A stretch of 64,000 bases of DNA from Kribbella solani (GTDB lineage: Bacteria > Actinomycetota > Actinomycetes > Propionibacteriales > Kribbellaceae). The stretch lies in contig NZ_JACHNF010000001.1 in the NCBI RefSeq assembly GCF_014205295.1, positions 3,968,001 through 4,032,000 on the forward strand. Reading direction: 5' to 3'. This document shows, piece after piece, positions 42,604 to 51,608 of this stretch (its first letter is position 1; every line of letters begins with the position of its first letter). The position numbers and the translations under genes are program-made. The notes under the pieces were generated by a model that worked only from the letters and a program-made list of their open reading frames with translations, did not search any database and was not told the origin of the DNA.

Positions 42604-44808
42604 GTGGAAACCGAATTCGTGCTGTCGCTCGGTGAGCAGCGCTGGCAGTTGCCGACCGAGGCGGACACGTTCACCATCGGCCGTGCCTCGAACGCCGACG
42701 TACGCCTCCAGGCAGACGACCAGATCTCCCGCATCCACGCCCGCCTCACCCGCGACGGCGCCACCTGGACCCTGCACGACGAGTCCCGCAACGGCACCGG
42801 CCTGAACGGCCGCCGCCTCACCGCCCCCACCCGCCTGACCACGGGCGACCGAATCCACATCGGCCGCAGCGTCATCACCTTCACCCACACCACCTCAACC
42901 ACCCCACCAGCCCCGCCGGCGCCCATCCCCTCAACCACCCCACCAGCCCCGTCGGCGCCCGTCCCCTCAACCACCCCGCCCACCCCGCCGTCGCCTATCC
43001 CCACAACCACTCCACCAAGCAGCCCGCTGGGCGCCCTCGATTCCGCCCCCGCAGATACCCCGCCGAGAACCCCCGACTCCTCCCCCGCGGACGTCCCACC
43101 AAGCACCCCCGAACCGGCTCTCGGCGAACAGCTTCCCGACCAGTTCGGTCAGGCTGGAGACCCCGAACCCCCCGTCGGCACAGGCACCCCCGCCTCACCC
43201 GGCGCATCCAGCACGGCGGGTACATCTGGCGCGGTTGGCAACTCGCTCGGTGCGGTTGGTACGCCTGCTGGGACACCCGCGGCGAGTTCTGACGGTTCTG
43301 CGAACTCTTCAGCATCCGAAGCCCCGGCGGCTGAACCTTCCGATGAGGCAGTCGCGCCTTCTGCCCCGTACAAGCCATCGCCACCCCACGAGTCGCCAGC
43401 CGGGCACGAGCCGCCGGCCGCGTACGAAGGTTCTGCCGCATACGAGTCAGCTGCCGCGTACGAAGATCCTGCTGGGCATGAGTCACCCGCTGCGTACAAG
43501 GGTCCTGCCGCGCATGAGTCGCCCGCTGCGTACGAAGGTCCTGCCGGGTATGCGGGTTCTGCGTACGAGGCCGAGCAGGTCGCGAGTGACGGGCGGATGG
43601 GGGCCGCGGGGCTGGTTCCTGGCTTTGACGCACCTGGTGCCGGGGCTGATGTACCCGGTGCCGAGGTTGGGCGGCGGTTGTCGGGCGCGGATGCGCCCGG
43701 AGACAGCGGCCTTCGCGGACGCGCGGAAGTACGCGGAGATGCAAGCGCTCGCGGGGATGTCGGTACTCCGCCGGACGCGGGTCGGTTTGCGGACGGGGCT
43801 CGTGTCGGTGCGCCTGCGGGCGGTGGGGCTCGTGGGTCGGCTAACAGCCGCATCATCGAGCCGGCGGGTGTGGGGGACCGCGGGGATGACGTGGTGGGGG
43901 ATGTGCGGTTGGTTCGGGTGCTGGCGGTGGCCGGTGCGATTGTGGGGGTTGGGTTGATTGTGAACCTGATCATCACGTTCGGGTCGGGTGGGCCTGGGGG
44001 TGTGTTGCGGTGGTTGGTGCCGCCAGGGATCGCGTTGGTGGTGGGGATGGTGCTGGCGCTGCTCGACGCGGCGGCGCCGGTCTCGTCGGTGGCGCGCGGG
44101 GTTCCGGGTGCGGCGGGAGAAACAAGCAGCGAGGGCGACGTAGGCGTCCGAGGTGCGACCGACCACGGTGCCGGCGTTCGCGGTGTGGGCGACGGTGCCA
44201 GCGGTCAAAGCGCTGGCAGTCGCGGTGCGGGCGACGAGGGCGCCGACGGTCAACGTGCGGGCGGTCGCGGTGTGGGTGGCGGTGACGGCGGTCCCGGTGT
44301 TGTTGGGCGTGGTGCGGGTGGTCGGGGGGTGGGGCGGTTTGAGGTTTCGGTATTGGTGGCTGTGGGGGTGGTGCTGGCGGGGGTTGGTGTAGGTGGGTTC
44401 GCGTTGAGTGCAGGTGTCGAGTACGTCGCCGGCTACATGAGTGGCAATGAGTCTGGCGAGGATCGGCTGGTGAAGCCGGTTTCGCGGACCTCTTCGGGTA
44501 TCACGGTCACGGTCGAGAACGTCACGTACACGAGTCATTTCACCCGGGTCGAGGTGCGGCTGAAGAATGCGGCCAAGCAGGCGGTGACGATTCCGATCGA
44601 CGGTACGGCGCTGACCGCGGCCGGTGGTGCGGGGCTGCGTGCCGACAGTGGGCGGAGCAGTTGGCCGGGGAAGGTCGCGGCGAGTGGTACGGAGCACGGC
44701 ACGATCACGTTCAAGGGCAAACTGCCCGACAGCGCGACGTCAGCCGTACTGACGTTCAAGTCCGGCAGCACCACCTTCTCCGTACCGGGTATCGCAGTCA
44801 CCAACTAA
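42604..44808 (+). CDS. FHA-domain membrane protein with Pro/Ala-rich repeats
   Basis: Protein of 734 residues from GTG 42604. Residues ~2-95 are an FHA phosphothreonine-binding domain (FTIGRASNADVRLQADDQISRIHARLTRDGATWTLHDESRNGTGLNG, with the conserved GR, S/R-x-H and NG positions). Then comes a long Pro/Thr/Ala-rich region (95-430) with degenerate repeats of the type AYEGPAAYESPAGHE, two TM segments (VRVLAVAGAIVGVGLIVNLIITF; PPGIALVVGMVLALLDAA), a Gly-rich link, a TM near residue 590 and an extracellular DUF4352-like domain (ITVTVENVTYTSHFTRVEVRLKN). It may couple Ser/Thr-kinase signals to the envelope. Confidence 0.85.
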   Translation: METEFVLSLGEQRWQLPTEADTFTIGRASNADVRLQADDQISRIHARLTRDGATWTLHDESRNGTGLNGRRLTAPTRLTTGDRIHIGRSVITFTHTTSTTPPAPPAPIPSTTPPAPSAPVPSTTPPTPPSPIPTTTPPSSPLGALDSAPADTPPRTPDSSPADVPPSTPEPALGEQLPDQFGQAGDPEPPVGTGTPASPGASSTAGTSGAVGNSLGAVGTPAGTPAASSDGSANSSASEAPAAEPSDEAVAPSAPYKPSPPHESPAGHEPPAAYEGSAAYESAAAYEDPAGHESPAAYKGPAAHESPAAYEGPAGYAGSAYEAEQVASDGRMGAAGLVPGFDAPGAGADVPGAEVGRRLSGADAPGDSGLRGRAEVRGDASARGDVGTPPDAGRFADGARVGAPAGGGARGSANSRIIEPAGVGDRGDDVVGDVRLVRVLAVAGAIVGVGLIVNLIITFGSGGPGGVLRWLVPPGIALVVGMVLALLDAAAPVSSVARGVPGAAGETSSEGDVGVRGATDHGAGVRGVGDGASGQSAGSRGAGDEGADGQRAGGRGVGGGDGGPGVVGRGAGGRGVGRFEVSVLVAVGVVLAGVGVGGFALSAGVEYVAGYMSGNESGEDRLVKPVSRTSSGITVTVENVTYTSHFTRVEVRLKNAAKQAVTIPIDGTALTAAGGAGLRADSGRSSWPGKVAASGTEHGTITFKGKLPDSATSAVLTFKSGSTTFSVPGIAVTN

Positions 44809-44873
44809 TCACCACCAAGCAGCAGCCGTCACCAGCTGATCACTAGTTGAGGGCCGCGCCCGGCGCGGAGCGG

Positions 44874-45452
44874 TTAGTTGTCGGTTTGGAGGCGGCCGTG
44901 GATGTGCCAGTCGTGCCAGCCGTCGGTGTGTTTGATTGCTTGCCGTAGCGTGCCTTCCAGGCGGTAGCCGGAGCGTTCCGCTACCCGGCAGGATGCGGCG
45001 TTCGCGATGGAGTGTGAGACGTTCAGCCGGTTGAAGCCGATGACGTGGAAAGCCCAATCGGACAAGGCGTTCACCGACCGCGTGGCGACCGAGCGTCCGC
45101 GTGCGGCGGGGGTGACCCAGTACGAGACCGAGGCTGAGCCTTCCGCGAGTGAGATGCCGCGCAGGCCGACCTGGGCGAGTGGCTGGTCGTCCGCGTCGGC
45201 GACTGCCCAGCTCGCGGCGGTTTCGGCGTCCCAGCCGTCGGCCCACTGGCCTACCCATTCGGTGGCTTCGTCGAGGGTGTCGAGGCGGCGTACGTGCCAG
45301 CGCTGGATGTCCGCGCAGCCGAACGCGGTCCGTACCGCGGCGGCGTCACCGCGGCGCCACGACCGGAGGACGAGACCGTCGGCGGCCAGTCGCGGCTGGG
45401 CGGCGTCGCGCAGCGTTCCCGGTGGGAGGGCCGGTTCCACGAGCAAAGGCAT
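44874..45452 (-). CDS. GNAT acetyltransferase, RimJ/RimL type
   Basis: Acetyltransferase of 192 residues, starting [20 protein letters not shown]. Motifs [64 protein letters not shown] (acetyl-CoA-binding loop) and [20 protein letters not shown] are standard for Acetyltransf_3. It probably acetylates an N-terminal amine of a protein or a small molecule. It points away from the MarR gene, with the 9-bp repeat array between them. Confidence 0.92.
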   Translation of the reverse strand: MPLLVEPALPPGTLRDAAQPRLAADGLVLRSWRRGDAAAVRTAFGCADIQRWHVRRLDTLDEATEWVGQWADGWDAETAASWAVADADDQPLAQVGLRGISLAEGSASVSYWVTPAARGRSVATRSVNALSDWAFHVIGFNRLNVSHSIANAASCRVAERSGYRLEGTLRQAIKHTDGWHDWHIHGRLQTDN

Positions 45453-45503
45453 CCCGTGATGCTAGTGCGGATCGATATACATCGAAATTTGATATAGCTC
45501 TCC

Positions 45504-45645
45504 GGACCGGGCGGACCGGGCGGACCGGGCGGACCGGGCGGACCGGGCGGACCGGGCGGACCGGGCGGACCGGGCGGACCGGGCGGACCGGGCGGACCGG
45601 GCGGACCGGGCGGACCGGGCGGACCGGGCGGACCGGGCGGACCGG
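45504..45645. repeat. 15 perfect tandem copies of GGACCGGGC plus a partial copy
   Basis: Units of exactly 9 bp from 45504 to 45638, followed by GGACCGG. The last copy lies 10 bp before the MarR ATG and runs into its ribosome-binding site. Identical copies imply recent slippage, so repeat number should vary. Being a multiple of 3 it is translated without stops in all frames, giving false GRT or ARS repeat ORFs. Confidence 0.95.
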
Positions 45646-45654
45646 AGGTGGAGG

Positions 45655-46089
45655 ATGGGCGAGTTGGACGTCGATCGATTGACGACGGTGATCGAGGACT
45701 TCAACACGATCTTCATTCGGCTGCCGGCGGTGCGCCGGCTCAACTTCTCCGCGTTGTCGGTGTTACACACCCTCGATCGCAACGGCCCGCTCCGGTTGAC
45801 GGATCTGCTGGCGACCGAGCAGCTCAAGCAGCCCGCACTGACCAGCCTGATCGCGAAGCTGGAGCAGGACGGTCTGCTCGAGCGCCGAGCCGACCCAACC
45901 GACGGGCGCGCCAGCCTCATTTCACTGACCGCCGCCGGCGCCGAGATCGTCAACTCCCGGCACGCCCACCGCGTCAGCAAACTCGCTCACCTCGTCGACC
46001 AGCTCACCCCGGACGAGCGCGCCGTACTCGCCAGCTCCGTCGACGTACTCCACAGACTGACTGAAATCTCCCGAGAGGACGCAGAGTGA
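45655..46089 (+). CDS. MarR-family transcriptional regulator
   Basis: Regulator of 144 residues. ATG 45655 follows GGAGGTGGAGG. The winged helix is [49 protein letters not shown], with DNA-contacting [10 protein letters not shown] wing. Co-translated with the epoxide hydrolase gene by a GTGA overlap (46086-46089), suggesting it represses that gene in response to an aromatic or reactive substrate. The 9-bp repeat array occupies its promoter region. Confidence 0.93.
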   Translation: MGELDVDRLTTVIEDFNTIFIRLPAVRRLNFSALSVLHTLDRNGPLRLTDLLATEQLKQPALTSLIAKLEQDGLLERRADPTDGRASLISLTAAGAEIVNSRHAHRVSKLAHLVDQLTPDERAVLASSVDVLHRLTEISREDAE

Positions 46090-47273
46090 TCCCGACCCCG
46101 ATCCACGTTCCCGACGAGGTCCTGGACGACCTGCGCCGCCGGCTGCGCGCCACCAAATGGCAGCTCGACGCCGGCAACGAGGACGGCTTCTACGGCGTAC
46201 CGCGGTCCCGCCTGCAACCACTGGTCGAGTACTGGGCCGACGGGTACGACTGGCGCGCCACCGAGCGTGCGATGAACGTGTACGCCAACTATCGCGTCGA
46301 TGTCAGTGGTATACCAGTGCACTTCCTGCATCGCCCCGGCGTCGGCCCGCGCCCGATTCCGCTGATCCTGAGTCACGGCTGGCCGTGGACGTTCTGGCAC
46401 TGGTCGAAGGTGATCGACCGGCTCGCGGACCCGGCGGCGTACGGCGGTGATCCGGCCGACGCGTTCGACGTGATCGTGCCGTCGCTGCCAGGGTTCGGTT
46501 TCTCGACCCCGACCCGGCCGGACATGAACTTCTGGAAGATCGCCGACGTCTGGCACGAGTTGATGACCGACGTCCTCGGCCACCAGAAGTACGCGGCGGC
46601 CGGTTGCGATGTCGGTGCGCTGGTGACTGGGCAACTGGCACACAAGTACGCCGGCGAGCTGTACGGAATCCACATCGGATCGGCGCTGAAGCTGTCGTTC
46701 TTCAACGGCGACCGCGGTTGGGACCTGAGCGGCGGCCGGCCGATCCCGCCCGAGCTACCGACGGATCTGCGCGAAGGCCTGGTCGCGTTCGAGCGCCGCT
46801 TCGCCGGCCACCTCGCCGCGCACGTGCTGCACCCAGGCACCCTCGGGTACGGCCTGGCCGATTCCCCCGTCGGCATGCTCGCGTGGATCATGGAGCGCTG
46901 GCTGAGCTGGTCGGAAGGCGAGCCGTTCAGTGACGACGACCTGCTCACGCACGCGACGATCTACTGGGCCGGCAACGGGATCGACACCTCGATCCGTACG
47001 TACGCGAACAACAACCGCTACCCGTGGACACCGTCACACGACCGCAAACCGGTGATCGAGGCCCCGACCGGAATCACCTTCGTCGGCTACGAGAACCCGC
47101 CTGGCGTGCGTACGCCGGAGGAACGCGTGCAGAACTTCCTCGGCGGCGATCGCGCCGAGTGGTACAACCACGTGAATGTCAACGCCCACCCGCGCGGCGG
47201 CCACTTCATCCCGTGGGAGGTTCCGAACGAGTGGACCGAGGATCTGCGGCGTACGTTCCGTGGGCGGCGCTGA
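46086..47273 (+). CDS. Epoxide hydrolase, EHN-type
   Basis: Soluble hydrolase of 395 residues. N-terminal EHN domain (IHVPDEVLDDLRRRLRATKW, YGVPRSRLQPLVEYWADGYDWRATE), oxyanion LILSHGWPWTFWHWSKVID, nucleophile Asp in the AAGCDVGALVTGQ elbow and C-terminal His in HPRGGHFIPWEVP. Opens xenobiotic or terpene epoxides. GTG start overlaps the MarR stop. Its GIP codons at 46307 carry a TGGTATACCA site. Confidence 0.93.
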   Translation: MIPTPIHVPDEVLDDLRRRLRATKWQLDAGNEDGFYGVPRSRLQPLVEYWADGYDWRATERAMNVYANYRVDVSGIPVHFLHRPGVGPRPIPLILSHGWPWTFWHWSKVIDRLADPAAYGGDPADAFDVIVPSLPGFGFSTPTRPDMNFWKIADVWHELMTDVLGHQKYAAAGCDVGALVTGQLAHKYAGELYGIHIGSALKLSFFNGDRGWDLSGGRPIPPELPTDLREGLVAFERRFAGHLAAHVLHPGTLGYGLADSPVGMLAWIMERWLSWSEGEPFSDDDLLTHATIYWAGNGIDTSIRTYANNNRYPWTPSHDRKPVIEAPTGITFVGYENPPGVRTPEERVQNFLGGDRAEWYNHVNVNAHPRGGHFIPWEVPNEWTEDLRRTFRGRR

Positions 47274-47369
47274 GGGCGTACCAAGGACAGGTAGTGGTCC
47301 TCGGCTAGGTGGATTGGTGCGGTGCCTGGCGGTGCGGTCCCGCGTGAGCTCTTGCCGGGCGCGCTACCA

Positions 47370-48200
47370 CTACCCGTTGTTCGGTACGCGGCGGAGGTAG
47401 GCGGCGGTCTGCTGGTCGGCCGGAAGGTAGGTTTCGATCGCGATCTCGTCGAGGGTGATGTCGAACGCGGTACCGAACGTGGTGACGGTGGTGAGAAACG
47501 TCAGCTCGGCACCCCGATGACGAATCCGAATCGGCAACGCAATCTCAGCCGGGTCGGGCACCCCCAGGTTCACCGCGTCCGCGCCGGATGCGGGACGGTC
47601 GGGTTCCGTCGTGTCGAAGGGGCTGTTGGCAACCAGTTCGTCGTGGAGGTGGTGTAGCTCGGGGTCGCCGCTTACGGCTGCCTGGTGAGCGAGTCTCGGC
47701 AGTAGGTAGGCGCGTACCTGCGCGAGGTTGCTGATTCGCGAAGCCAGTCCCCCGTCCGGGTGCAGGCCGAGGCGCATCAGGTTGATTGGTGCCTTGCGCA
47801 ACTTCGGGTCGAGACTGTCCAGAAACCGATTGAACGGATCGTTGGCCAGCAGCAGATTCCAGCGCCGATCGACGGCCAGCGCCGGGTACGGCGAATGCGC
47901 TTGGAGGACCTGTTCCAGCGCGGCCCGGACCCCTGACATGTCCGGGTCGTCGAGCGGGGTCTGCCGGAAGACCGGCGCATGCCCGGCGGCGACGAGCAGC
48001 CGATTGCGTTCCCGGAGCGGTACGGCGAGGTGCTCCGCTAGGTGCAGCACCATCGCGGCGCTCGGCGTCGTACGCCCCGTCTCCACGAAGCTCACGTGGC
48101 GCGACGACACCTCCGCCCGGATCGCAAGCTCAAGCTGACTCAACTTCCGCCGCCGCCGCCACTCCCGAAGCAACCCACCAACCGACCCATCACTCACCAC
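47370..48200 (-). CDS. XRE-family regulator with MmyB-like ligand-binding domain
   Basis: Transcription factor of 276 residues. The HTH reads LLREWRRRRKLSQLELAIRAEVSSRHVSFVETGRTTPSAAMVLHLAEHL; the rest matches the MmyB/PAS-like fatty-acid-binding domain (PYPALAVDRRWNLLLANDPFNRFLDSLD, RISNLAQVRAYLLPRLAHQAAVSGDPELHHLHDEL). Related proteins bind fatty acids. It is convergent with the epoxide hydrolase gene; no target is obvious. Confidence 0.92.
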   Translation of the reverse strand: MVSDGSVGGLLREWRRRRKLSQLELAIRAEVSSRHVSFVETGRTTPSAAMVLHLAEHLAVPLRERNRLLVAAGHAPVFRQTPLDDPDMSGVRAALEQVLQAHSPYPALAVDRRWNLLLANDPFNRFLDSLDPKLRKAPINLMRLGLHPDGGLASRISNLAQVRAYLLPRLAHQAAVSGDPELHHLHDELVANSPFDTTEPDRPASGADAVNLGVPDPAEIALPIRIRHRGAELTFLTTVTTFGTAFDITLDEIAIETYLPADQQTAAYLRRVPNNG

Positions 48201-48460
48201 TCACCACCACCCAAGATCCACTCGCCAACCGACCCCACTGCTCACCACCCCCACCCACAAACAACTCACCACCCGACCCGACCACACACCACCCCCGCCC
48301 CACAAGCAATTCGCCAACCGACCCGGCCGTACCGCCGCGCTCACGACCAACTCGCCAACCGGCCCGACCGCTCACCACTCACCACGCATCGCCATCCCAG
48401 AGCAACTCGCCGACCAGCGGCTCCTCACCGCCGCCACCCTGCGGAGCGGCTCGCCGGCAC
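48201..48460. other. Non-coding interval with degenerate CTCGCCAACCGACC repeats
   Basis: 260 bp of A/C-rich sequence on the plus strand with repeating CTCACCAC and CTCGCCAACCG words (about 48222, 48310, 48350 and 48403). No ribosome-binding site or conserved frame is seen; reading frames across it are repeat artefacts. Confidence 0.7.
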
Positions 48461-49279
48461 TCATTCGGTGCTTGAGTATCGGGGGTGGCGTTCGCCGCGG
48501 ACGAGGTAGCGGCGGATTTGTTCCGCGATTGTGTCGGGGGCATTCTCGTCCGGGGCGTTGTGGTCGAGGCCGGGCAGGATCGTGTAGTCCGCGTCGGGCA
48601 GGAGTCCGGCCAGCCGTGGGAGTACGCCGGTCAGGTACGTGGGCGACTTCGCCCCGCCGAGCAGCAGGGTCCGCGACGCGATCGCGGCGTACCGGCTGCC
48701 GTCCGAGTCCAGCCGCACGATCTCGCCGAGCTCGGCCGGGGTGAGCGGCATCATCTCCCGGGCCTCGTGGCTGCCCGGTCCGCGCAGCATCAGCCAGGAG
48801 ATTGCCCACAGCAACGGCCGGGTCTTGAACGGCAGCAGCCCGGTCTCGCGCAGGAACGTCGTCATCGCCGCGACCTGCCGCCCGTCCTCGACCTGCCGGT
48901 TGAATTCGGGCATCCAGCTCGCGCCGAACGATCCGTCCAGGCTCACGCCCGGCTCGTACACGATCAGCCCGTCCACCGGCTGCCGCAACCCGGCGTGCAG
49001 CGCGACCAACCCACCGTAACTGTGCCCGAACAGCACCCGCGAACCGGTGTGTTCCAGCACCGCGAGCACATCGTCGGCGTCACTCTCCACGGTGTACGCC
49101 GGGTCGCGGCCCGCGCTTTCCCCACGCCCGCGCCGCTCGATCACATGAACCTCATGCGCCCCTGAAAGCGCCCGTGCCAACCGCCCGTAGTGATGCGCTC
49201 GCCGATTGTTCCCCGGCACCACGACCATCCCCGGCCCGGACCCGATCGTCTCGACCGCGACCCCACCCACACGCGCCAT
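48461..49279 (-). CDS. Alpha/beta hydrolase
   Basis: Hydrolase of 272 residues from ATG 49279 (MARVGGVAVETIGSGPGMVV). GNNRRAHHYGRLARALSGA replaces the usual HG oxyanion motif; nucleophile elbow FGHSYGGLVALHAG (Ser in GHSYG) and catalytic His near LPGLDHNAPDENAPD are present. Substrate unknown. Located just downstream of an MFS gene on the same strand (22 bp), so the two may be co-expressed. Confidence 0.88.
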   Translation of the reverse strand: MARVGGVAVETIGSGPGMVVVPGNNRRAHHYGRLARALSGAHEVHVIERRGRGESAGRDPAYTVESDADDVLAVLEHTGSRVLFGHSYGGLVALHAGLRQPVDGLIVYEPGVSLDGSFGASWMPEFNRQVEDGRQVAAMTTFLRETGLLPFKTRPLLWAISWLMLRGPGSHEAREMMPLTPAELGEIVRLDSDGSRYAAIASRTLLLGGAKSPTYLTGVLPRLAGLLPDADYTILPGLDHNAPDENAPDTIAEQIRRYLVRGERHPRYSSTE

Positions 49280-49301
49280 CCCGGCACCTCCCTCGTCAGC
49301 C

Positions 49302-50795
49302 CTACTCTCCCCAACGCCGCTGACATGCCGCTGCCTTCCCGCTGACATGAATCGCGATCAGAACGATCGCCAGCACAGCGGTGACCGTCGCGGCCAGGAG
49401 AGCGGCAACGACGAGACCACGGGTGTACGCGGCGAAGGCCGCGTCGAGAAGGCCGATCGCGTTGCCGCCGGCAGCGACCGCGCCGGTGACCGACTCGAGA
49501 GCGGCGGGAGGTACGCCGTCACCCATCGTGTTGCGATAGACGGTACTGGCGATGGTGCCGAGCGTCGCGATCCCGACGGCCGCACCGAGCATCGTCGCGG
49601 TTTCGGAGATTCCGGATGCGGCGCCGGCGCGGTCGGGTGGAGCACTGGTGAGTACGAGCGAGTTGGCGATCGTAGCGGTCAGCCCGACGCCGTACGTGAG
49701 GACGACGTACCCGGCCAGGAAGACCCAGAGGCCCGTTCGCGAGTCGAGCGTGACGATCACCACGAAGCCGGCGGTCGCGGCGAGCATTCCGGTGATCAGC
49801 AAGGCGGCCGACGTGAACCGTTCCGCGAGCGCGGCAGCGGAGGCGGTACCAACGAACGAGCCCACCAACGTTGGCAACGCCCACAATGCGGAGTCGAGCG
49901 GCGTGAGGCCATGCACGTTCTGCATAAAGGGAAACGCGAGTACGCCCAGCCCTGCCGTCACGAGCGCGACGACCGTGTTCGTCGCGACCGCCGTGGAGAA
50001 GCCAGGGCTGCGGAACAGACTGAGGTCGATCAGCGGATGCGATGCCCGGACCTGCCGGATGCCGAAGACCGTCCCGGCCGCGATCCCGGCACCGGCCCCG
50101 GCGATCGCGGCGGGAGTGAGACCGTCTCGCGGGATCTGGGTCGCGGCGAAGACCAGACCGAGGATCGCAACCAGCGATGTCCCGGCACCGACCAGATCGA
50201 AGCGAACCGGCTCCGCACTCTTCCGCTCGTCGATCAGGAACGGCGCCACGATGAGCAGTACGAGCATGACCGGAACATTGATCAGGAACACCGCTCCCCA
50301 CCAGAAATGGTTGAGCAGTACCCCGCCGACGATCGGGCCCGCGACCGCGCCGCCGGTGAAGGCGGCGGTCCACGCGCCGACCGCCATGCGACGCTGACGT
50401 TCCACGTCGAACATGCCCCTGATCAGCGACAACGTCGACGGCGCGAGCGTGGCACCGCCGATCGCCATCAGCGCGCGGGCGAGGATCAGCAGCTCCGGGT
50501 TTGGCGCGTACGCGACCAGAACCGAGACACCGCCGAATACTGCCGCGCCGATCAGCAACAACCGCTTGCGGCCGATCCGGTCGCCGAGGCTGCCCACGGT
50601 CATCAGCAGGCCGGCCATCACGAAGTGGTAGATGTCCATGGCCCACAGCCACTGCTCGGAGGTCGGATGGAGCGCTGCCGAGATCGCGGGTCCGGCGACG
50701 AAGAGCAGTGACGCGTCCATCGAGGTCAGCAGCGCCGGGCAGAGCAGCACCAGCAAACCGCACCAGGTGCGTACGTGGTTCCGATCGGGTCGCAT
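49302..50795 (-). CDS. MFS multidrug transporter, DHA2 type
   Basis: Drug/proton antiporter of 497 residues with ATG 50795. About 14 TM segments: LLVLLCPALLTSMDASLLFVAG (TM1), signature GSLGDRIGRKRLLLIGAAVFG, ARALMAIGGATLAPSTLSLI, motif C TGGAVAGPIVGGVLL. This places it with EmrB/QacA-like exporters. Its start is separated from a divergent TetR gene by an 11-bp inverted repeat, so expression is likely drug-inducible. Confidence 0.93.
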   Translation of the reverse strand: MRPDRNHVRTWCGLLVLLCPALLTSMDASLLFVAGPAISAALHPTSEQWLWAMDIYHFVMAGLLMTVGSLGDRIGRKRLLLIGAAVFGGVSVLVAYAPNPELLILARALMAIGGATLAPSTLSLIRGMFDVERQRRMAVGAWTAAFTGGAVAGPIVGGVLLNHFWWGAVFLINVPVMLVLLIVAPFLIDERKSAEPVRFDLVGAGTSLVAILGLVFAATQIPRDGLTPAAIAGAGAGIAAGTVFGIRQVRASHPLIDLSLFRSPGFSTAVATNTVVALVTAGLGVLAFPFMQNVHGLTPLDSALWALPTLVGSFVGTASAAALAERFTSAALLITGMLAATAGFVVIVTLDSRTGLWVFLAGYVVLTYGVGLTATIANSLVLTSAPPDRAGAASGISETATMLGAAVGIATLGTIASTVYRNTMGDGVPPAALESVTGAVAAGGNAIGLLDAAFAAYTRGLVVAALLAATVTAVLAIVLIAIHVSGKAAACQRRWGE

Positions 50796-50807
50796 GGTCG
50801 CGATCGT

Positions 50808-50845
50808 ACGTACGTACAGATTTGATTGGCAATATGTACGTACGT
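50808..50845. promoter_or_regulatory. TetR operator: ACGTACGTACA-N16-TGTACGTACGT
   Basis: Arms 50808-50818 and 50835-50845 are a perfect 11-bp inverted repeat between the MFS gene (start 50795) and the TetR gene (start 50868). Each arm is itself rich in self-complementary GTACGTAC, which may let it bind two dimers. Confidence 0.75.
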
Positions 50846-50867
50846 CCAAATTGGTATCGTGCTGGGT

Positions 50868-51428
50868 ATGGGACAACGGGAAGACCTGATGGCGGGGGCG
50901 CGGACGTGTCTGGTCGAGAAGGGGTACCACCGGACCACGGCGCGGGATATCGCGACCGCGTCCGGCGCGCATCTGGCGTCGATCGGATACCACTACGGGT
51001 CGAAGGACGGCCTGATGAGCGCGGCCGTGCTGGAAGCGCAGGGCGAGTGGGGCGACGCGGTTGACGCGGCGGTGCTGGCGGCGGGGAAGGTGAGTCCGTC
51101 GCGGCGGCTGCAGGTCTGTATCGATGAGCTGATCAAGGCGATGGACGGGCAGCGGGCGGTGCTGATCGCGAGCGTGCAGGCGTACGCGCAGGCTGCTTTC
51201 GCAGCGGAGATCCGGTCGATGATCGCTGCTGCGACCGCGGGTGCGCGGAGGGACCTGGCCGCGATGGTGCTCGGGCGACCGGTTGAGGAGATCGACGACG
51301 CCACCGCGCAAGGGCTGGGCGGCGTCGTCCATTCGATCATCGTCGGCCTGTCGATGCAGGCCCTGCTCGACCCGGACTCCCTGCCGACCGGCGGGCAGGT
51401 GACCGACGCCCTCCGCGTCCTCGGGTAG
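50868..51428 (+). CDS. TetR-family transcriptional regulator (controls the MFS exporter)
   Basis: Repressor of 186 residues from ATG 50868; frames starting earlier fall in the operator. HTH: REDLMAGARTCLVEKGYHRTTARDIATASGAHLASIGYHYGSKDGLM. The ligand-binding domain continues to residue 186 (VLIASVQAYAQAAFAAEIRSMI). It is divergent from the DHA2 exporter, the textbook arrangement for an efflux-pump repressor. Confidence 0.93.
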   Translation: MGQREDLMAGARTCLVEKGYHRTTARDIATASGAHLASIGYHYGSKDGLMSAAVLEAQGEWGDAVDAAVLAAGKVSPSRRLQVCIDELIKAMDGQRAVLIASVQAYAQAAFAAEIRSMIAAATAGARRDLAAMVLGRPVEEIDDATAQGLGGVVHSIIVGLSMQALLDPDSLPTGGQVTDALRVLG

Positions 51429-51524
51429 GCCGGACGTGCAGCACTCACCAACCTCGCGTACGGCCGGGCATCGAGCCTCGAGTGAGCGCGGCACCCGCCG
51501 ACCGGCGCGAGTTCGTGAGTGGCA

Positions 51525-51590
51525 CAGGTCCGCGACCCGGCCAGCCGGCGTGGGTGGTGCAGGTCCGCGACCCCGTCAGCCGGCGTGGGT
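51525..51590. repeat. Two copies of a 31-bp direct repeat
   Basis: CAGGTCCGCGACCC followed by AGCCGGCGTGGGT occurs at 51525-51555 and 51560-51590 with a few differences in the middle. It lies in the convergent gap 51429-51608 between TetR and MFS genes, where no gene is seen. Confidence 0.7.
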
Positions 51591-51608
51591 TGGGTGCGGG
51601 TTTCGCGG

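Noticed and set aside
42025-43106. Two minus-strand ORFs of 287 residues
   Set aside because: They are antisense to the FHA gene start and to the 55-bp repeat; sequence is repeat-derived (NTPATHAPTQPAP).
45504-45645. CRISPR-like array
   Set aside because: Units are 9 bp with no spacers and there are no cas genes, so it is a simple tandem repeat.
45149-45682. Plus-strand ORF with (GRT)n repeats
   Set aside because: It is the 9-bp repeat read through; the same tract gives ARS repeats on the other strand. The real genes are the flanking acetyltransferase and MarR.
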